Made by a program: the position numbers and the translations under genes. Shown here piece by piece: positions 25,303-33,404 of a stretch of DNA of 64,000 bases (position 1 is its first letter; each line of letters begins with the position of its first letter). The notes under the pieces are model-generated. The model had not been told where the DNA came from and did not search any database. It saw only the letters and a program-made list of their open reading frames with translations. The stretch comes from Winogradskyella wandonensis (GTDB lineage: Bacteria; Bacteroidota; Bacteroidia; Flavobacteriales; Flavobacteriaceae). Location: the NCBI RefSeq assembly GCF_004346845.1, contig NZ_SMGI01000002.1, positions 372,001 to 436,000 of the forward strand, given 5' to 3'.

Positions 25303-25749
25303 TTAAAAATCTCTCTTAATTAAAGCGTCATCTGTATTGTAAACTTCAAATACATAACCTCCTTCTTGTAATAAAATAAAGATTAAGTAACATATTAGAA
25401 AAACACCTGTCCATACTACTGCACGACGTAAACTTGATTTCTCGTCTCTCATGTGCATAAAGTCCCAAGTGATATAGTAAGCCTTAACGATAGTTAATAA
25501 TATGAAAATAAGGTTTAAAGGCTTCATATAAATAAAAGGTGATAAGATAATGTTGTAAAGTGTTGCAAAAAAACCACCTTCCATTGGGTCTAACCACGTA
25601 TGCATTAAACTTTCTGGCTTGTAAATACCCAATACAACTTCTATTGCTGTAACTAAAGTTAAAAATGCTAAAACACCCCAAATCTTTTGTGTGTTGGACT
25701 TAAATTTCCAAAGTCCTCTAAATATTTCTAATTTATGTGCGTGAGCCAT
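25303..25749 (-). CDS. Cytochrome c oxidase subunit IV (prokaryotic COX4 type)
   Basis: 148 residues with three transmembrane helices (about 24-43, 77-94 and 111-127) and the N-terminal helix bearing KIWGVLAFLTLVTAIEVVLG, as in small COX4_pro subunits that accompany bacterial heme-copper oxidases. The central stretch LIFILLTIVKAYYITWDFMHM is a recognisable family feature. It lies 19 bp after the large COX3 gene and is the last gene before the terminator at 25219, so it closes the ctaB-COX3-COX3-COX4 transcript. Confidence 0.88.
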   Translation of the reverse strand: MAHAHKLEIFRGLWKFKSNTQKIWGVLAFLTLVTAIEVVLGIYKPESLMHTWLDPMEGGFFATLYNIILSPFIYMKPLNLIFILLTIVKAYYITWDFMHMRDEKSSLRRAVVWTGVFLICYLIFILLQEGGYVFEVYNTDDALIKRDF

Positions 25750-25768
25750 TGTTATGCTATTATTTTAA

Positions 25769-26767
25769 TTAAACTAGGTAAAAGAATGTAAATACAAATA
25801 CCCAAACTAAATCTACAAAGTGCCAATATAGTCCTACTTTTTCTACCATCTCGTAGCTTCCTCTTCTTTCGTAGGTCCCAAGAACTACGTTAAAGAAAAT
25901 AATGATGTTAATTACGACTCCAGAGAAAACGTGAAATCCGTGAAAACCTGTGATAAAGAAAAAGAAATCTGCGAAGAGTGACGTTCCGTATTCGTTTACA
26001 ACCAAGTTAGCGCCTTTAACAACTAACTGACCATTTTCTTTGATTTGTTTAAGAGACTCTTCTCTTGACAATACTGTTTTCTCGCCTTCTTCGTTAATAA
26101 TCTGGTTACGTACTAAGATGTTTGGATTAGCCTCGAGACCCTTGTAAATTTCATTTACCGAATATTCTGGAAGTGGCGCCTCGTCCACAAACCACAATCC
26201 GTTTTTACGCTCGTGCTCCACTCTTACATCGGCTACAGGAACCGCAAAATCGTCAATAGATATGCGTTTGAATTTTTGTTCACCATCGACATCTACGTAT
26301 TCTCCGAACTGTAAAATATTTCCACCTTTGGTCTGTACAGCACCATAATCGCCTTGGATAAATGTTGCCCATTCCCAAGCTTGAGAACCAACAAAAATTG
26401 CACCACCAATAATGGTTAAAAACATGTAAAGCGTAACTTTAGCCTTATTCATGTGATGTCCTGCATCTACAGCTAGTACCATAGTTACAGAAGACATAAT
26501 AAGAATAAATGTCATGAACGCTACATATATCATAGGATAATTCCCATGAAAAAACGGAACGTGCGTAAACACTTCATCTGCAATTGGCCATTCACCAATA
26601 AATTTAAATCTTGAAAATCCGTATGCTGCTAAAAATCCTGAGAATGTTAAGGCATCCGATACGATAAAAAACCACATCATCAACTTTCCGTAACTTGCGC
26701 CTAGTGGTCTGTTTCCACCACCCCAAGTTTTACCTTCTGTACCAGTATTTGCTACTGTAGTATCCAT
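25769..26767 (-). CDS. Cytochrome c oxidase subunit III, long form with large insertion
   Basis: 332 residues. COX3 helices are clear: KLMMWFFIVSDALTFSGFLAAYG (28-50), about 78-100, 110-130, then after a gap 262-285 (FITGFHGFHVFSG) and the end YWHFVDLVWVFVFTFFYLV. Between residues about 138 and 260 lies a hydrophilic insertion of roughly 120 residues (FGEYVDVDGEQKFKRISIDD...), not found in the 196-residue paralogue next door. Subunit III supports proton uptake and stability of heme-copper oxidases. It is flanked by the short COX3 gene and COX4. Confidence 0.92.
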   Translation of the reverse strand: MDTTVANTGTEGKTWGGGNRPLGASYGKLMMWFFIVSDALTFSGFLAAYGFSRFKFIGEWPIADEVFTHVPFFHGNYPMIYVAFMTFILIMSSVTMVLAVDAGHHMNKAKVTLYMFLTIIGGAIFVGSQAWEWATFIQGDYGAVQTKGGNILQFGEYVDVDGEQKFKRISIDDFAVPVADVRVEHERKNGLWFVDEAPLPEYSVNEIYKGLEANPNILVRNQIINEEGEKTVLSREESLKQIKENGQLVVKGANLVVNEYGTSLFADFFFFITGFHGFHVFSGVVINIIIFFNVVLGTYERRGSYEMVEKVGLYWHFVDLVWVFVFTFFYLV

Positions 26768-26803
26768 ATAACGTATTTAAATTTTAAGATTTGACAAAAA
26801 TAA

Positions 26804-27394
26804 TCAAATTATATATCTAAAAAAATATAAAAATAGAAATAGAGCCACCCATAAAATGTCTACAAAATGCCAGAATTGTGCCGCTAATTCTAGACCTAAC
26901 ATATTATCTGAGGTGTATTTTTTATTTAGGTTATTAATAATCACTACAATTAAACTAATTAAACCTGCTGCGACGTGTAAAATATGTACCACCGCAATAA
27001 CATAAATAAATGATATGGTAACATTACTAGTTGGCCCTGTAAAATTATAACCTTGAGCTACGAATTGCGAAAAACCTTCAAACTGATTTACAATAAAATA
27101 AATTCCAAGACCAAGTGTTAGCAACAACCAAATACTGGCTTGGCTACTGTTGTTTTGCTTCATGGCGCGCTTTGCCATAATCATTGTTAAACTACTAGCT
27201 ATGATAACGGCAACCGAAATGGTAAAAGCCTGTGGTAATTCAAAATTTGTTAACCAATCTTCGCGCTTTCTACTTACAATAAAAGCACTTGTTAGTCCGG
27301 CAAACGTCATTATTAATGAGCCAATACCAAACCAAAGCATCATTTTTTTAGAGCGTGCTTCTTTTTCTTGTTGTGTTCCTTGAGTTAAATCCAT
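26804..27394 (-). CDS. Cytochrome c oxidase subunit III, short form
   Basis: 196 residues with five transmembrane helices and the family ends MMLWFGIGSLIMTFAGLTSAF (about 19-39) and AAQFWHFVDILWVALFLFLYFF. This is the compact five-helix COX3 type. It lies directly after ctaB, with the stop of ctaB's neighbour start touching (27394/27395), and is followed by the long COX3. Two COX3 homologues in tandem are seen in other flavobacteria too; which oxidase each serves cannot be told from sequence. Confidence 0.92.
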   Translation of the reverse strand: MDLTQGTQQEKEARSKKMMLWFGIGSLIMTFAGLTSAFIVSRKREDWLTNFELPQAFTISVAVIIASSLTMIMAKRAMKQNNSSQASIWLLLTLGLGIYFIVNQFEGFSQFVAQGYNFTGPTSNVTISFIYVIAVVHILHVAAGLISLIVVIINNLNKKYTSDNMLGLELAAQFWHFVDILWVALFLFLYFFRYII

Positions 27395-28339
27395 TTAGCT
27401 TAAAAATTTATCGGCAACGTAAACTATTTGTAACAAAGTGATGTAAGTAACACTATATAACATTAACTGTTTTGCCGCTTTATTTGTTCTTAACTTAAAA
27501 AGTCTAAGTGCGCAATACACCATAACCATTCCTAAAAGAAAAATAACAATAGCGCCTACGATGGTTAGCTTTAAGTCTCCCGTAAACCCAAAAACAGGAA
27601 TAATTGAAGCGATAACCGTCCATATTGAATACAGGATGATTTGTACGGCTGTAGCCTTATCTGGTTTTCCTGTTGGGAGCATAAAAAATCCACCTTTTTT
27701 ATAATCTTCGTGTAAAAACCAACCAATAGCCCAAAAGTGTGGGAATTGCCAAAAAAACTGAATGGCAAAAAGCGTTCCTGCCTCAATTCCAAAATTACCT
27801 CTAGCCGCAACCCAACCTAACATAAAAGGAATGGCACCAGGAATAGCACCAACAAATACCGCAATAGGCGTTTTTGTTTTTAATGGTGTGTAAACACAAG
27901 TGTAAAGAAATATAGAAATGGCCCCATACATTGCCGTTTTTGGGTTAATTATGTATAGTGTAGCCACACCTGCTATAGTGAATGCAACGGCGATAACGAA
28001 GGCAGTGCTAACCGACATGCGCCCAGCCGGAATTGGTCTATTCTTAGTCCTATCCATTAAAGCATCTAAATCCTTTTCTATTATTTGGTTGTAGGCATTA
28101 GAAGCACCTACCATAAAGTAACCACCAAAACAGAGTAATAAAAATGTAGAAAAGCTAAAAGACTCTGCACCTAAAAAATAACCGGCAATAGAAGAGAATA
28201 CCACTACAACAGATAATCCCATTTTGGTAATTTCTTTAAAATCCGTCCAAATAGACGCTATAGAAATGGTAGATTTTACAGTGCTCAATCCTAATTTATT
28301 TGCGACTGCAAAGATAACTTGAAAATTAGTTTTGGACAA
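27395..28339 (-). CDS. ctaB: Protoheme IX farnesyltransferase (heme O synthase)
   Basis: 314 residues, UbiA prenyltransferase family with about nine helices. The first Asp-rich motif N..IEKDLDALMDRTKNRPIP (about residues 83-102) and the loop HEDYKKGGFFMLP are both diagnostic of CtaB/CyoE. It farnesylates heme B to heme O, the first step to heme A for the oxidase encoded around it. First gene of the minus-strand oxidase cluster; divergent from the MBL gene, with the promoter region 28340-28430 shared. Confidence 0.95.
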   Translation of the reverse strand: MSKTNFQVIFAVANKLGLSTVKSTISIASIWTDFKEITKMGLSVVVVFSSIAGYFLGAESFSFSTFLLLCFGGYFMVGASNAYNQIIEKDLDALMDRTKNRPIPAGRMSVSTAFVIAVAFTIAGVATLYIINPKTAMYGAISIFLYTCVYTPLKTKTPIAVFVGAIPGAIPFMLGWVAARGNFGIEAGTLFAIQFFWQFPHFWAIGWFLHEDYKKGGFFMLPTGKPDKATAVQIILYSIWTVIASIIPVFGFTGDLKLTIVGAIVIFLLGMVMVYCALRLFKLRTNKAAKQLMLYSVTYITLLQIVYVADKFLS

Positions 28340-28389
28340 CGTAAAAACCTAGTTATTAACTAAACTTAAACGTTTTATGTAAGAAAGCG

Positions 28390-28397
28390 TAAATTTG
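28390..28397 (+). promoter_or_regulatory. Candidate -7 box of the MBL-fold gene
   Basis: TAAATTTG matches TAnnTTTG exactly and lies 33 bp upstream of the ATG at 28431. No TTTG -33 box at the expected distance. The TTG inside this box was an alternative start codon for the gene and is rejected. Confidence 0.45.
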
Positions 28398-28430
28398 AGC
28401 GACACATTCGCTTTAAAATATAAAATAAAC

Positions 28431-29309
28431 ATGAAATATTTCTTCTCCTTTTTAATCGTTTTAACTAGTGCTATTGGGTTTTCGCAAGGTCGTTTTGATG
28501 ATGTTGAAATAAAGTCCGAAAAACTATCAGAAAATGTATATGTACTTTTTGGAGCTGGAGGAAATATTGGTGTTTCTGTTGGCGAGGATGGTGTTTTTGT
28601 TATTGACGACCAATTTGCACCTTTATCTGAAAAGATTTTAGCCAAAATAAAAACCCTAAGCGATAAACCGCTAAAGTTTTTAGTAAACACGCATTGGCAT
28701 GGTGACCATGCAGGTGGAAACGAAAACATGGCAAAAGCAGGTGCTACCATTATTGCCCACAATAACGTTAAAACAAGATTATTGAATCCACGGCGGGATG
28801 GCAGCAACAACCCAAAAGAAGCCTTGCCTGTTATTACATTTAAGGAACAACTTTATATAACCATTAATGGTGAGCCCGTTGGCGTGTTTCATGTAGCCAA
28901 TGCTCATACAGATGGTGATGCCATGCTCTATTTTACTGAAAGTAATATTTTACATACTGGAGACACCTACTTTAAAGGTCGTTATCCTTATATAGATTTA
29001 AATTCAGGCGGAAGTGTTAACGGTTATATCGAAGCTGTAAAACGTGGTTTTATTCTAGTAGATGACGGAACAAAGATTATTCCAGGCCATGGCACTATTG
29101 CGAATAAAGAAGATTATAGAGCTTTCTTAAAAATGCTCGAAACCTTAAAAGCCAATATTTCTCAAGCCATTGCTGAAGGTAAAACAGAAGATGAAGTTAA
29201 AGCTGATGAATCACTAACAAAAGAATATGATGACTTAGGTTATGGTAGTGGTTTTATTAATAGTGAACGTATTCGTGTAACGTTTTATCAGAGTTTGAAA
29301 GGAAAGTAA
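28431..29309 (+). CDS. Secreted MBL-fold metallo-hydrolase
   Basis: 292 residues from ATG 28431, which opens a signal peptide (KYFFSFLIVLTSAIGFSQ). The metal site is complete: HWHGDH (VNTHWHGDHAGG, about residues 94-105), a second His in VANAHTDGD and DTYF/ELDP-region His in IIPGHG. This suits a di-zinc hydrolase of the MBL superfamily exported to the periplasm. The TDGD motif resembles the QuiP/cyclase-like and B1/B2-type periplasmic groups, but substrate (beta-lactam, lactone, other ester) cannot be deduced. Single gene, divergent from ctaB, convergent on the orphan membrane protein. Confidence 0.88.
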   Translation: MKYFFSFLIVLTSAIGFSQGRFDDVEIKSEKLSENVYVLFGAGGNIGVSVGEDGVFVIDDQFAPLSEKILAKIKTLSDKPLKFLVNTHWHGDHAGGNENMAKAGATIIAHNNVKTRLLNPRRDGSNNPKEALPVITFKEQLYITINGEPVGVFHVANAHTDGDAMLYFTESNILHTGDTYFKGRYPYIDLNSGGSVNGYIEAVKRGFILVDDGTKIIPGHGTIANKEDYRAFLKMLETLKANISQAIAEGKTEDEVKADESLTKEYDDLGYGSGFINSERIRVTFYQSLKGK

Positions 29310-29320
29310 AAAAAATCTCT

Positions 29321-29953
29321 TTATCGATTAGATACTGCTTGTATTATTGAAGACAATAACAATATTGATGTTAATACAGCACAAGATATTGAAACAAATG
29401 TCGGATAATTGTTTATTGCTATTTGATAGATAGCATATACCTGAAATAATAATGGGAAAATGATTACAGTTAAAAAAACTATAGTCAAAGGTATTTTTAA
29501 AATTTCATTCACCCTTTTGTTCTTATACTGATAGTTTACTACATGATGAAGAAAGGAGAATGGTTTAATAACATTTTTAGTATCTGATAATACAGGTAAT
29601 TTGAATAATCTCGAAGATAATTTATCAAAAAGAGAAATAAGATTGATATTGTTATTCCAAAGAGCTATGTTCTGAAAAAAAAGAAACGAAAAAAAAACTG
29701 GTATTAAGTTTAATAAAAGAAGATTGTTTTTTAAAGTTACAAATTGTATAGAAATTGTCTCTAAAGAATCTTCATAGTCTTTAATAAGGATATAAAACAG
29801 AAAACTCAAAACAAGCCAAAATGAATTTCTTGTTATCTTTTTATTATTCGATTTAATATTTTCTGAAACTAAATTTAAATAAGTTGTAATTACAGAGTCG
29901 TCCTGCAATTCTTCATCTATTCTAAGCTCTTTTTCTAAAATTTTAGAGTTCAT
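29321..29953 (-). CDS. Orphan integral membrane protein of unknown function
   Basis: 210 residues. N-terminal cytoplasmic-looking segment (KILEKELRIDEELQDDS...) followed by four predicted helices: about 44-60, 78-97 (LLLLNLIPVFFSFLFFQNIA), 152-175 and 185-205. Rich in Ile, Asn, Leu and Lys, noticeably more AT-biased than the neighbours, and its 3' end is 11 bp from the MBL gene stop. The layout (two helix pairs with a central hydrophilic loop) resembles small phage-defence or toxin-pore membrane proteins, but no motif supports this. Function unknown; possibly a recent acquisition. Confidence 0.6.
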   Translation of the reverse strand: MNSKILEKELRIDEELQDDSVITTYLNLVSENIKSNNKKITRNSFWLVLSFLFYILIKDYEDSLETISIQFVTLKNNLLLLNLIPVFFSFLFFQNIALWNNNINLISLFDKLSSRLFKLPVLSDTKNVIKPFSFLHHVVNYQYKNKRVNEILKIPLTIVFLTVIIFPLLFQVYAIYQIAINNYPTFVSISCAVLTSILLLSSIIQAVSNR

Positions 29954-30002
29954 ATCTAATTCACTTAAATCTTTCTTATTGATATATTCATTGAACTAAC
30001 TC

Positions 30003-32114
30003 CTAAAAATCATTATACCAATTAAACAAGTCCGTACGGACACCAAAGCTAATCCAAGTGGTGTTGGTGCGATTTACAAATGCAGTTTCTGCCGTCGGGT
30101 CGAAGTTACGATAGTTAATATTGGTAAATACTCTTAAGTTACTTACTGGATTAATTATATAACCCGCCATGAGTTCCCCATGAAAAACTGAAGTGTTATT
30201 ACCTTGTCCAATTTCTATGCCTGTATCGCTAGGTCGGTCGTTCTCTGTGCCATAAATATCGCCACCATAATAGAAGGTATCTCCACCATCTCTAAAATCA
30301 AAGCCGCGCTCTCCAAAAATTAACTTAGCATCCGCAAACCATCGTTTATTGTTGTAGCGACCAATTAAAACTAATTCTCGGAAATTATTACCCCATAAAT
30401 GCGCCATAGATTGGTTATTGTGCCCATAATTAAGCACAATGGTATTATGAGAATACGTATACGGACGTACTTGGTTATATTCGGCTTGTAGCAATAATCC
30501 ATCAACATTAAACGCATTGTAATATTTAGCACCTAACTGAAAGCCGAACTTGTTTTTCCAGCTTTTGTTACCATCTCTAACATCGGATAACGAGAATTCA
30601 TCTACTATAAACTGTCCGTATAAATTCACCTTATTATTCCATTTGTATTTTGCTGATAATCCTAAAACGGCATTACCCGCATCTTGTCCTGTACTAAATT
30701 CTATCGCTCTCAGAAAGATTAGTGGATTTAAGTAGTTGACATCAAACCCTCGGTCGTTGGAGTTGGTCCAAATTACGGATTCAAAAAAACCAAGATTGAG
30801 ACGTTTAGATACATTCCAACTTAAATAATGGTTAGCCATATATTTTGTTAAAAAGGCACCGTCTTGCACCACTGCTGGCCGTACATCTTTTAGCCACATC
30901 CACGTACTTGTGTATTTTATTTTCCAAAAGTTAAGGTTAGTCTTTAAAAAAGGTGAAGGGCTTGCTACATCACTTTGAAATAAAGAGCGGTAACCGTCAC
31001 CTATAAAATTTTTGCCATGTCCAAATTGTACATTTAAAAATTTAGCAGGCGTGTAAGAAAGGTACGCTTCTGCTACCGGATAATCATAAGCATCATCCTT
31101 AAAACGTTTTGCAATCCCACGACCCGGAATTATTGCTGGGTCTGGGCCAAAGGCTTTTAAGCTTTCTGCATACTGATTAAAATACTCTGCAAAACGTCCC
31201 TGACTCTCAAAAAAAGAGGTCGTAAAATTGAATTTTTTTCCTAATCCTGCTTGTATAAAAACACCTCTAGTGTTGTTGTAGGTCGAGCCACCTTCAGAAT
31301 CACTTCCTACTTGTAAATCTAAGATTGGGTCGATGGTAAACCAGTAATCTTTAGACTGTACTTGCACCAAATGCTCATTCCAAAGTTTGCGACCAATCCA
31401 TGAATGCGCGTCTTTTGCTAAGCTTTCTTTTTCTGCTTTAAAATCGTAATATGGCGCAACATCGTTGTAAATAAATGGTTTAGCTGCTGTGTGCGAATTT
31501 GCGCCAATAACATTCATATTAGCATCGAAACGCGAGTAATACGAATGTGTAAATGGAATGTTTAGCTGGCTACTATATTCGCGTTTGTCATATGGCTTAA
31601 GAGACGCTGTGATACTGTCTAATTCGTTAGAGAGCGTAGCATTCAAGGTGTCGTCTTTTGATTTTATTTTTTCCTTTTTCGAAGTTTCTGGTGAAAACTC
31701 AACTTCTAGAGGATACATTAACGGAATATTGATTTTGGTGGAGTATTGTACATAGGTAGGTTTACCGTCGTACATGGCTGGTGTAACATTTGGCAATTCT
31801 GAAAATACACGCTTAGTTTCGTCTTTTAATTCTTCATAAGCAGCATCGACAAAAATAATTTGAAACTTTCCTTCTTTATCCACCTCGAAAAGCACCTTTA
31901 CATCGCCTTTATAGTTTTCTTTATCAACAACATCTGGTATTTCGAAAGTTTTAAAAATAAAACGATGAAGCTCTAATCTAAAACAGTCTTGAAGTTCTTC
32001 GTATGCTTTTGACTGGCAATCTGCAAAAATTGGTGGCTTTTGGTAATTAACTTCGGATTGTGCAGCATTTTTAGACAAAACAAATAGAAAAACGAAAGCA
32101 AAAAAATAGCGCAT
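30003..32114 (-). CDS. Outer-membrane protein with N-terminal TonB-C-like domain, RemB-like gliding protein candidate
   Basis: 703 residues. Signal peptide 1-19 (ends NAAQ). Residues about 27-132 match the pattern of TonB C-terminal domains in Bacteroidota, including paired Cys33/Cys44, DVKVLFEVDKEGKF and a GKP...YSTKINIPL end that parallels the two tonB genes upstream. Residues about 200-703 are rich in aromatic, alternating beta-strand sequence (capsule-assembly/OM-barrel-like) and finish ...LFNWYNDF with terminal Phe. The whole resembles the protein annotated as RemB in flavobacterial gliding work, recalled from memory, not checked. It follows the short tonB gene after a terminator. Confidence 0.6.
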   Translation of the reverse strand: MRYFFAFVFLFVLSKNAAQSEVNYQKPPIFADCQSKAYEELQDCFRLELHRFIFKTFEIPDVVDKENYKGDVKVLFEVDKEGKFQIIFVDAAYEELKDETKRVFSELPNVTPAMYDGKPTYVQYSTKINIPLMYPLEVEFSPETSKKEKIKSKDDTLNATLSNELDSITASLKPYDKREYSSQLNIPFTHSYYSRFDANMNVIGANSHTAAKPFIYNDVAPYYDFKAEKESLAKDAHSWIGRKLWNEHLVQVQSKDYWFTIDPILDLQVGSDSEGGSTYNNTRGVFIQAGLGKKFNFTTSFFESQGRFAEYFNQYAESLKAFGPDPAIIPGRGIAKRFKDDAYDYPVAEAYLSYTPAKFLNVQFGHGKNFIGDGYRSLFQSDVASPSPFLKTNLNFWKIKYTSTWMWLKDVRPAVVQDGAFLTKYMANHYLSWNVSKRLNLGFFESVIWTNSNDRGFDVNYLNPLIFLRAIEFSTGQDAGNAVLGLSAKYKWNNKVNLYGQFIVDEFSLSDVRDGNKSWKNKFGFQLGAKYYNAFNVDGLLLQAEYNQVRPYTYSHNTIVLNYGHNNQSMAHLWGNNFRELVLIGRYNNKRWFADAKLIFGERGFDFRDGGDTFYYGGDIYGTENDRPSDTGIEIGQGNNTSVFHGELMAGYIINPVSNLRVFTNINYRNFDPTAETAFVNRTNTTWISFGVRTDLFNWYNDF

Positions 32115-32173
32115 TGATGACTCAGCTTAAATTACAATCGAAAGATACTATTTTTTTAATGGCGTATAAAAAC

Positions 32174-32203
32174 AAAAAGCCGTTATTAAAAATAACGACT
32201 TTC
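32174..32203 (-). terminator. Intrinsic terminator after the short-linker tonB
   Basis: On the minus strand AAAGTCGTTATT / AATAACGGCTTT (one mismatch, 3-nt loop) is followed by TTTTGTTTTTA. It separates the tonB paralogue (stop at 32333) from the RemB-like gene. The spacer 32204-32332 also holds a second long hairpin, CTCACTT...AAGTGAG (32230-32236/32263-32269) with further AT pairing inside. Confidence 0.8.
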
Positions 32204-32332
32204 ACTTCGATAAATGATTGATGAAAGGCCTCACTTAATAAATACTTTCAAGATATATTTAGAAGTGAGTATATAACCAAACCTTGTTCTCGATACATTT
32301 CTTTTCAGAAAAACTCAGACCGACGGTTTAGT

Positions 32333-33124
32333 TTAATCTTGAACTTTGAATTTTATAGGTAAACTGTACATTACATTAACGGGAGTAATTCCCATTTTAC
32401 CTGGTTCCATTTTTGGAATTTTATTAGCGATACGCTCTGCTTCTTGCTGAAGTTTTGGGTGTGGTGCACGGGTTTTAATATCTTTAATATGACCTGTTTT
32501 ATCGACTGTAAAGGTAACATAGATTTTTTGTTCACCCGATAAACCGTAATCACTTGCTATGTCAGTATTGAATTTTCTTTGTACCAACTTATTCATCTTT
32601 TCGTTAAGACATTTTTCTCGTTCTGAATTTAAATTATACTTCTCACATCCTGGGAAAATTGGAACAAACTCAACATTCTTAATGTTAAAGTTATCGACTG
32701 GAGTATCTATTGGGTCTTTGATGTCTTCTATCTTAACTAATTTCTTATCAGAAACATCTATGTCTGGTGTAATAATATCTTCAACTTTAGGCTCTGGAGT
32801 ATCGTTGTCTTGTGGAACGTAAGTATCAAGTAACTTCTTACTAGGTGTTTTTTTTGCTTCTTGCTTTACCTCTGGCTCGTAAACCTTAACGTCCGTCATG
32901 GCTACATCGTAGACCTCGACATCAATTTCTGGTCGCTCTGGTTTAATTATTTTACTCTCAAACCGCATTTCAAAAAGGGTAAAGGTTCCCAATAAACATA
33001 GGATTAGCCCAATTTGAAAATACAGTGTGGAGTTTTTTTGTAAATTAACCTCGTGCTTTTGAGATTTTCTCACTTCAGAAGCGTTCTGACCAACGCTTTT
33101 GTTGTTTTGACTTTGATTTTTCAT
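32333..33124 (-). CDS. tonB: TonB-family energy-transducing protein (Asp/Pro linker)
   Basis: 263 residues: cytoplasmic N-terminus, one transmembrane helix (YFQIGLILCLLGTFTLFEM, about 36-54), periplasmic linker of alternating charged/Pro sequence (PRPEIDV...TPEPKVEDIITPDIDV), and a TonB C-terminal domain about 155-263 (VPIFPGCEKYNLN...GLSGEQKIYVTFTVDKTGHI...YSLPIKFKVQD). It couples the ExbB/ExbD motor to TonB-dependent receptors. It is a tandem paralogue of the next upstream tonB, with the C-terminal half more alike than the linker, which lacks the poly-proline run. A MITE-like element lies just upstream. Confidence 0.92.
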   Translation of the reverse strand: MKNQSQNNKSVGQNASEVRKSQKHEVNLQKNSTLYFQIGLILCLLGTFTLFEMRFESKIIKPERPEIDVEVYDVAMTDVKVYEPEVKQEAKKTPSKKLLDTYVPQDNDTPEPKVEDIITPDIDVSDKKLVKIEDIKDPIDTPVDNFNIKNVEFVPIFPGCEKYNLNSEREKCLNEKMNKLVQRKFNTDIASDYGLSGEQKIYVTFTVDKTGHIKDIKTRAPHPKLQQEAERIANKIPKMEPGKMGITPVNVMYSLPIKFKVQD

Positions 33125-33178
33125 AATATATGATAATTAAAATGTTAATATTGTGTCAAAGTCACAAGAAGCATACCA

Positions 33179-33341
33179 AGAACCTATTTGGACCTTTTGA
33201 ATTTGCTAAAAAATTTATCTTTTGTCGCTTGTCCTTGTCATTTTTAATTTCCGTAGCTCGGCTATGCAACTAAAAAATGACTTCAACATGTCAGCAAAAC
33301 TTTTAATTTTCGCTTAAACTCAAAAAATCCAAATAGGTTCT
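33179..33341. repeat. MITE-like 163-bp imperfect palindrome
   Basis: Exact 14-bp terminal inverted repeats: AGAACCTATTTGGA (33179-33192) and TCCAAATAGGTTCT (33328-33341). The two 80-bp arms remain recognisably complementary up to the centre, where TAGC-tcg-GCTA (33254-33264) forms the loop; GTCATTTTT and its complement also align in mid-arm. No open reading frame inside. It lies between two tonB paralogues. This is the form of a miniature inverted-repeat element or a large intergenic hairpin. I saw no second copy in the window. Confidence 0.75.
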
Positions 33342-33346
33342 AAAAC

Positions 33347-33383
33347 AAAAATCCCGTCCAATTAATTTTGAACGGGATTTTTA
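33347..33383 (-). terminator. Intrinsic terminator after the poly-Pro tonB
   Basis: AAAAATCCCGT (33347-33357) and ACGGGATTTTT (33372-33382) form an 11-bp stem with a 14-nt loop; the minus strand then continues TTTTGTTTTAG. It closes the tonB gene ending at 33405 and lies directly beside the MITE-like element. Confidence 0.85.
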
Positions 33384-33404
33384 ATATTTTAAATCTAAGC
33401 TTTC

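Noticed and set aside
28349-28810. 153-codon minus-strand ORF opposite the MBL gene
   Set aside because: Overlaps the conserved metal-binding coding sequence on the other strand; no motif or leader of its own.
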